NCBI GenBank assembly: GCA_035286585.1
Contig: DATEDC010000025.1
Coordinates: forward strand, 1 to 21,953
Reading direction: 5' to 3'
Source: DSOS01 sp035286585
Lineage (GTDB): Bacteria; Chloroflexota; Anaerolineae; Anaerolineales; UBA4823
DNA: 21,953 nt
The translations under genes were made by a program, and so were the position numbers. Below, one piece after another: positions 18,117 to 21,953 of this stretch. The notes below the pieces were generated by a model, which made no database searches, was not told the origin of the DNA, and worked only from the letters and a program-made list of their open reading frames with translations. Positions within the stretch are counted from its first letter, which is position 1; every line of letters starts with the position of its first letter.

Positions 18117-19070
18117 ATGTACAAGAGAATCAAACCCGATCCCAAATTAACCCCCTCATCGGCCACCACGTACCGCCTGAACGGCGTGGCAATCACCCTG
18201 GCCACATTCATTTACGTGATCGGCGCCCTGGGGGCGATCCGGATGAGCCAGGCAGGGCTTTCTGACTCGCTCATCGGCGGCTTGGTGATCTTTTCCGCCC
18301 TGGTCGGCAGCTACGTGCTGCTGGCGCTGAAAATTGCCTCTCAGTGGGAGAAAGCGGTGGTGCTACGCTTCGGCAGGTACCGCCGCCTGTTCGGGCCAGG
18401 GCTGTATTGGATTGTCCCCATCGTGGATACGATTGCCAACTGGATCGACCACCGCGTGATGGTGACGCCTTTCAGCGCCGAAAAAACGCTCACCAAGGAC
18501 ACCGTCCCGGTGGACGTGGACGCCGTGATGTTCTGGGTGGTGTGGGACGCCGAAAAAGCCTCCCTGGAGGTGGAGGACTACCGGGTTGCCATCGCCTGGG
18601 CCGCCCAGACCGCCCTGCGCGACCTGATCGGCCAGATGGAACTGGCGGATATCCTTGTCGGACGCGCCCGCATGGACGCCGACCTGCAAAAGATCATCGA
18701 CGAGCGCACTACCCCCTGGGGCGTGACCGTGCAGTCGGTCGAGATCCGCGATATCGTCATCCCCCAGGAGCTGGAGGACGCCATGAGCCGCCAGGCCCAG
18801 GCCGAGCGCGAGCGCCAGGCGCGGGTCATCCTGGGCGAATCCGAAAAGCAGATTGCCAACTCGTTCGCGGAGGCTTCCCAGGCTTACATCAACAACCCGA
18901 CCGCGTTGCACCTGCGCGCGATGAACATGCTCTTCGAAGGCCTCAAAGAGAAGGGCGCCATGGTCATCGTGCCCAGCTCCGCCGTGGACACGATGAACCT
19001 GGGCGGTTTGAGCGGCCTGGTAGCCCTGAGCCAAAGCCCGGTGGTTTCCCCACCCAGGAGTGAGCCATGA
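18117..19070 (+). CDS. SPFH/Band 7 membrane protein (slipin/stomatin-like)
   Basis: A 317-aa membrane-anchored scaffold protein. Two hydrophobic segments lie at about 23-43 and 52-71. The SPFH domain follows: WEKAVVLRFGRYRRLFGPGLYWIVPIVDT (77-105), DVDAVMFWVVWDAEKA, LRDLIGQMELADIL (about 170-183) and VEIRDIVIPQELEDAMS (about 205-222). A charged coiled coil (AMSRQAQAERERQARVILGESEKQ) then leads into a hydrophobic, Ser-rich tail. These proteins form large oligomers at the membrane and are often linked to envelope stress or proteolysis; no NfeD partner is seen here. GGGAG precedes the ATG, 14 nt after the GntR stop. Its stop overlaps the next start. Confidence 0.92.
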   Translation: MYKRIKPDPKLTPSSATTYRLNGVAITLATFIYVIGALGAIRMSQAGLSDSLIGGLVIFSALVGSYVLLALKIASQWEKAVVLRFGRYRRLFGPGLYWIVPIVDTIANWIDHRVMVTPFSAEKTLTKDTVPVDVDAVMFWVVWDAEKASLEVEDYRVAIAWAAQTALRDLIGQMELADILVGRARMDADLQKIIDERTTPWGVTVQSVEIRDIVIPQELEDAMSRQAQAERERQARVILGESEKQIANSFAEASQAYINNPTALHLRAMNMLFEGLKEKGAMVIVPSSAVDTMNLGGLSGLVALSQSPVVSPPRSEP

Positions 19071-19288
19071 ATCCAACCGTCCAGTGGGAATACCGCGTGG
19101 AGAGCCTGGGGACGTTCTGGAGCGGCCCAAAGGACGAACAACTCCAGGCGCTCCTGGATGAGTTAGGAGAAGAGGGCTGGGAGGTGTTTTCCATCGAAAA
19201 TCCGCCTAACAGCAACAAACTGCGCATCGTCGGCAAGCGCCCACTCGCCCAGCCCGCCCGCCGCCGGCGCACCTGGCCCGGCGATTGA
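19067..19288 (+). CDS. Small DUF4177-like protein
   Basis: A 73-aa protein with WEYRVESLGTFWSG, LQALLDELGEEGWEVFSIENP and IVGKRP. The spacing of a Tyr/Trp-rich first strand, a helix ending in LNELG-EGWE-like residues and a final strand with KRP fits the DUF4177 pattern, although the match is by eye. The last 15 residues are Arg/Pro-rich. ATGA overlap with the SPFH gene indicates coupled translation. Function unknown. Confidence 0.72.
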   Translation: MNPTVQWEYRVESLGTFWSGPKDEQLQALLDELGEEGWEVFSIENPPNSNKLRIVGKRPLAQPARRRRTWPGD

Positions 19289-19297
19289 GGGCAGGCG

Positions 19298-19729
19298 ATG
19301 ATCGTCTCCGCCACAACCCGCGACCTGCAAGACATCCTGCGCCTGCTCGAGACGTGCGGACTTCCCACGGCAGACCTGTCCCCCGCCCTCCTGGAAGGTT
19401 TCCTTGTGCAGCGGCAGGCAGGAGGGCTGCAGGGCGTGGTCGGCCTGCAAATTTTCGAGCGGGTCGGGATGCTGCGCTCCTTGGCCGTCCTGGCGGAGCG
19501 CCGCGGCCGCGGCTGGGGGGAGCAGCTCACCCGGCAGGCCGAGGAGCTGGCTCGTAAGCGCGGGGTCGGCGAGCTGTATTTGCTGACCACCACGGCGGAA
19601 GGTTTTTTCACCCGGCTCGGCTACCAGGCTATCGCTCGGGAGCAGGCGCCCCTGGCGATCCAGAACAGCGCAGAATTCCAGAGCCTGTGCCCTGCCAGCG
19701 CCGTATTGATGCGCAAAAACCTGTTTTGA
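19298..19729 (+). CDS. arsN2: ArsN2-type GNAT acetyltransferase
   Basis: ArsN2-type proteins are GNAT N-acetyltransferases often found in arsenic-resistance operons, where they are thought to modify an organic arsenical or glutamate-like arsenic compound; direct evidence varies by member. The 143-aa protein starts MIVSATTRDLQDILRLLETCGLP. The acetyl-CoA motif A is RSLAVLAERRGRGWGEQL (about 60-77), then GELYLLTTTAEGFFTRLGYQAI (91-112), REQAPLAIQNSAEFQSLCPASAVLM (114-138), a hallmark of the family. No arsenate reductase, ArsB/Acr3 or ArsR is in the window. The gene lies 9 nt after the DUF4177-like stop, with AGGGCAG as a weak ribosome site. Confidence 0.87.
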   Translation: MIVSATTRDLQDILRLLETCGLPTADLSPALLEGFLVQRQAGGLQGVVGLQIFERVGMLRSLAVLAERRGRGWGEQLTRQAEELARKRGVGELYLLTTTAEGFFTRLGYQAIAREQAPLAIQNSAEFQSLCPASAVLMRKNLF

Positions 19730-19757
19730 GCCCGGAGGCGGTGCATTTCTCGCCAGG

Positions 19758-19773
19758 TGTTTCACGTGAAACA
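19758..19773. promoter_or_regulatory. parS: Chromosomal parS site (ParB binding palindrome)
   Basis: TGTTTCACGTGAAACA is a perfect 16-bp palindrome and identical to the canonical bacterial parS, the site where ParB loads and spreads to segregate the chromosome. It lies in the 69-bp gap between the convergent arsN2 and nucleotidyltransferase genes. A weaker inverted repeat AGCCCGG (19729-19735) / CCGGGCT (19789-19795) brackets it. Neither parA nor parB is present here. Other parS copies elsewhere in the chromosome would be expected. Confidence 0.9.
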
Positions 19774-19798
19774 ATTTGGGTCATCAGGCCGGGCTGCT

Positions 19799-20803
19799 TT
19801 ATATGCCCGCGAGGCGGGCCCAGTCCTCCAGTGTTTCCTCCACCAGGTCCAGGTAAGCGTCCAGCGCCTGCACCCGCCCGGTGAATTCCGGTCCGCCCAG
19901 GTTAAGCTGTTGTACCGCCTCCCCCCATACCAGGCGTGAGGCGTTTTCCGGCGGCAGCAGGCTGGCGGCTTCCGTCCAGGTGCGCAGCAGCAGCCACAGC
20001 GCCGCCATTGGCTCACTCCCCTCCAGCAGCGCCTGGAGGGCTCGCTGGTAATAAGCCAGGCGTGCCGGGTGCAGGCGCGCCAGCGGGTCCGCCTGCGCCG
20101 CTATCTCCAGGGAAACCTGCCAATCCTCCAGCCAGCCGCGCAGCGCAACGCCATCCACGTGCGGAGCGCCCAAGAGTCCTAACAGGCCTGGGTACAACCC
20201 CGGGCGACCTACCGACTGCGCCCGACGGGGGAACTCCAGCAGCAGGCGCCGGTCCGCAACGGGCGGACCGCTCAGGCTGGCGACGGCGTTGGCGGCATGG
20301 TTCACGGCGCGCAGGTAGCCTCCCAGCTCGGACGGGCCGGGCTGGGCTGGTGTCTGTCGGTCAAATGCCATCCAGATCTGGCGGGCGTGCTCGACCTGGG
20401 TGCGAGCGCGAGCGAGAACGAATTCTGCCCGCTCGAACTGGCCGCGCACACTGGCTTGAACGAAGTCCATGAAATGCTGCGGGTCGTACAGCACCTGGCA
20501 GGTGTAGATGGTCGGTCCCAGCCAGGGATGGGTGCGCAACTTGCGCGGCTGGTGGAAATCTTTTTGAGCGTAATGGGCGATATCCAGGTGCACTTCATCG
20601 GTCAGACGCACGATCTCGCGTTCCTGCGGGGGTGTATCGATGTGCACAAAAACCAGGTCGATGTCCGCGGTGCCGCCGAGCAGGTAATCGTCGCCCAGCA
20701 GCGAGCCGCAAAGGTATGCAGATAGCAGGCTGCGATCTCTGCGCGCTCGCTGGCTTACGGTATCGCGGGTGATGCGCAACAAGGTTTCGCGATTAATGCG
20801 CAT
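19799..20803 (-). CDS. Nucleotidyltransferase-fold protein of unknown specificity
   Basis: A 334-aa protein with an N-terminal Pol-beta type nucleotidyltransferase domain: GSLL (33-36), then GGTADIDLVFVHID (43-56) with the metal-binding Asp47 and Asp49, and a third acidic residue in EVHLDIAHY (70-78). The rest (about 100-334) is helical, like the substrate-binding domains of minimal nucleotidyltransferases such as antibiotic-modifying enzymes. No clear partner (MntA/HEPN) is present, so it is not obviously a toxin-antitoxin pair. The ATG is backed by GGGAGGGAG nine nt upstream. It lies 42 nt after the deoxynucleoside kinase gene and is probably cotranscribed. Confidence 0.8.
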   Translation of the reverse strand: MRINRETLLRITRDTVSQRARRDRSLLSAYLCGSLLGDDYLLGGTADIDLVFVHIDTPPQEREIVRLTDEVHLDIAHYAQKDFHQPRKLRTHPWLGPTIYTCQVLYDPQHFMDFVQASVRGQFERAEFVLARARTQVEHARQIWMAFDRQTPAQPGPSELGGYLRAVNHAANAVASLSGPPVADRRLLLEFPRRAQSVGRPGLYPGLLGLLGAPHVDGVALRGWLEDWQVSLEIAAQADPLARLHPARLAYYQRALQALLEGSEPMAALWLLLRTWTEAASLLPPENASRLVWGEAVQQLNLGGPEFTGRVQALDAYLDLVEETLEDWARLAGI

Positions 20804-20845
20804 AGATTAACACTCCCTCCCCCGCCTCGCTCCGCCAGCCCCGGC

Positions 20846-21511
20846 TCATTCGCTCCCGCTCACCTGCAGAGGCAGCTCAGCCTGGAACGGGGACAGCTTC
20901 AATATCTGGCGGATGCGGTTTTCAATCCATTTCAGATCCTCGGCCTGGCGAACGTAATCCAATTCGTTCGTGTCGATCACCAGCACCAGGCGCCCCTCCG
21001 ATCGCTCGCCCGTGTCCCTCCCCAGGTAATAGTGGTCGTAAGCCTGGTTGAGGGCGTGGATATAGGCCCGCTCCATGTTGCGCTCGTAGGTCCGGTCGCG
21101 CAGGGCGATGCGCTGCATGAGCACATCCGTATCCGCTCGCAGATATAGGACCAGGTCCGGCGCGAGGATCTTCTCCGCCAGTGCTTCGTGCACGCGGTGG
21201 TACATCTCCAGCTCGTCGCCCCGCAGGTTGATGCTGGCGAACAGGGCGTCCTTCTCGAAGGTGTAATCCGCCAGCAGGCTCTTGCCCTGGCTCAGGATGG
21301 CGGGCACTCCCCGGCGCTGCTGGTGATAACGGCTGAGTAAAAAGAAGATCTGCGTTTGGAATGCGTAGCGCTCCCGGTCGGCGTAGAAATCCGAAAGGAA
21401 GGGGTTCTCCTCGAAAACCTCCAGCAGCAGCTCGGCCTGGAACGCTGGCTGCAGCAAGCGGGCTAGGGTGGTTTTGCCTACGCCGATCACGCCTTCTATT
21501 GCCATGTACAT
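20846..21511 (-). CDS. Deoxynucleoside kinase (dGK/dAK type)
   Basis: Deoxyribonucleoside kinases salvage deoxynucleosides to monophosphates. Length 221 aa, typical of bacterial dGK/dAK proteins. It starts MYMAIEGVIGVGKTT with the P-loop (about 7-15), then EENPFLSDFYADRERYAFQTQ (34-54), with the dGK-type EN-x-FL-x-DFY element, SLLADYTFEKDALFA (78-92) with the DR/DY element, and ALRDRTYERNME with the lid Arg residues (about 136-147). The exact sugar-base preference is not readable. The frame extends to 21679, but that prefix is not homologous, so the ATG at 21511 is used. Divergent from ssb, with a TTGCCG-N17-TATGCT promoter at 21574-21602. Confidence 0.92.
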   Translation of the reverse strand: MYMAIEGVIGVGKTTLARLLQPAFQAELLLEVFEENPFLSDFYADRERYAFQTQIFFLLSRYHQQRRGVPAILSQGKSLLADYTFEKDALFASINLRGDELEMYHRVHEALAEKILAPDLVLYLRADTDVLMQRIALRDRTYERNMERAYIHALNQAYDHYYLGRDTGERSEGRLVLVIDTNELDYVRQAEDLKWIENRIRQILKLSPFQAELPLQVSGSE

Positions 21512-21573
21512 CGGTGCTCTCTCGCTAGGGTTGGATTGGCTTGCGGATTGCCAGCAGCTCCGCGCACGGCTTA

Positions 21574-21602
21574 AGCATACCAGCCTTTGACCCAACCGGC
21601 AA
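21574..21602 (-). promoter_or_regulatory. Candidate promoter of the deoxynucleoside kinase gene
   Basis: On the minus strand TTGCCG (21597-21602) and TATGCT (21574-21579) are spaced by 17 bp. The match is modest (four of six in both boxes), but the spacing and the position, about 60 bp upstream of the ATG, are suitable. Confidence 0.45.
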
Positions 21603-21665
21603 CCGGCTGAGCCGGATTCCGAAACGGTTAACGCAAAGTCGCAATCCCTCAGGTCGCTAACTCGC

Positions 21666-21702
21666 TTGACAGGAGCCAAACTCGCGCTAAACTGTATATA
21701 AT
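21666..21702 (+). promoter_or_regulatory. ssb promoter region
   Basis: A consensus TTGACA (21666-21671) lies 16 bp before a weak TAAACT (21688-21693), and 25 bp before a perfect TATAAT (21697-21702). The hexamers are good but their spacing is ambiguous. A leader of about 75 nt follows and holds a GC palindrome CTGCCCGGGCAG (21753-21764) and GGGATCATCCC (21715-21725). The GGAG at 21774-21777 serves the ssb ATG. Confidence 0.55.
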
Positions 21703-21785
21703 CGTATTTATCCAGGGATCATCCCGGGCCAGGCGGCTGCTTCCTGCCTGCCCTGCCCGGGCAGCACAACCAAGGAGAGCAAAAC

Positions 21786-21953
21786 ATGCCAGCATTGAAC
21801 CGCGTCCAATTGATCGGCAATCTAGGAAAAGACCCTGAGACCCGCTACACCCCCAAAGGCAGCAAGGTGTGCGCTTTCAGCGTGGCCGTCACGCGGCGCT
21901 ACAAGACCGCCGACGGGGAGACCAAGGAAGCCACCGATTGGTTCAACGTGGAG
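21786..21953 (+). CDS. ssb: Single-stranded DNA-binding protein, N-terminal 56 residues (gene runs off the right edge)
   Basis: SSB coats single-stranded DNA in replication, repair and recombination. The visible part, starting MPALNRVQLIGNLGKDPETR, then YTPKGSKVCAFSVAVTRRYK and TKEATDWFNVE, is the first half of the OB fold in the normal SSB pattern. GGAG lies 8 nt before the ATG. The acidic C-terminal tail that recruits partner proteins is outside the window. Divergent from the deoxynucleoside kinase gene. Confidence 0.95.
   Translation, partial: MPALNRVQLIGNLGKDPETRYTPKGSKVCAFSVAVTRRYKTADGETKEATDWFNVE

Noticed and set aside
19757..19939. Short frames starting MFHVKQ or MFHVKH at the parS site
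   Set aside because: The peptide start is simply the translation of the parS palindrome; the rest overlaps the nucleotidyltransferase gene.

Overview
The window is GC-rich, densely coding bacterial chromosome. It holds 23 protein genes, two of them cut by the window edges (recD2 at the left, ssb at the right). No rRNA, tRNA, insertion sequence, phage gene or CRISPR array was recognised. The gene set (DXP-independent pdxS/pdxT, a Ycf45-like AAA+R3H ATPase next to tmk, an LCP protein, many single-copy housekeeping genes in short operons, ArsN2 and DinB-like proteins) looks most like Chloroflexota, probably Anaerolineae. That placement is inferred from protein style only and needs a database comparison.

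Layout. (1) 1-2630, minus: an LCP envelope protein, then recD2. (2) 2713-4716, plus: an ABC-F ATPase, divergent from the LCP gene across an inverted repeat that gives a TATAAT on both strands. (3) 4748-8083, minus: a tight five-gene run in the order EthD-like, YbaK-like, SDR, DinB-like, MFS transporter. (4) 8165-8548, plus: a small acidic protein of unknown function followed by a clear terminator. (5) 8679-9467, plus: a PaaG-like crotonase, converging on and overlapping galE. (6) 9458-11908, minus: gmk, rhomboid protease, galE. (7) 12062-12445, plus: an FmdB-type zinc ribbon protein. (8) 12477-17345, minus: pdxS, pdxT, a GNAT-like protein, the AAA+R3H ATPase and tmk. (9) 17683-19729, plus: a YtrA-type GntR regulator, an SPFH membrane protein, a DUF4177-like small protein and ArsN2. 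(10) 19799-21511, minus: a deoxynucleoside kinase and a nucleotidyltransferase-fold protein. (11) ssb from 21786, plus.

The most information-rich non-coding DNA is the 337-bp gap between pdxS and the GntR gene. It holds a pdxS promoter with a perfect 16-bp palindrome just downstream, a 15-bp inverted repeat, a perfect TTGACA lying inside a 17-bp palindrome, and six 8-bp units (TACAATNA) in exact 8-bp register covering the GntR -10 region and 5' leader. It reads as a divergent control region for vitamin B6 synthesis on one side and the GntR-SPFH module on the other. The second notable element is a perfect chromosomal parS palindrome (TGTTTCACGTGAAACA) between arsN2 and the nucleotidyltransferase gene, the ParB target for chromosome segregation, usually found in the origin-proximal part of the chromosome. 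No parA or parB is in the window.
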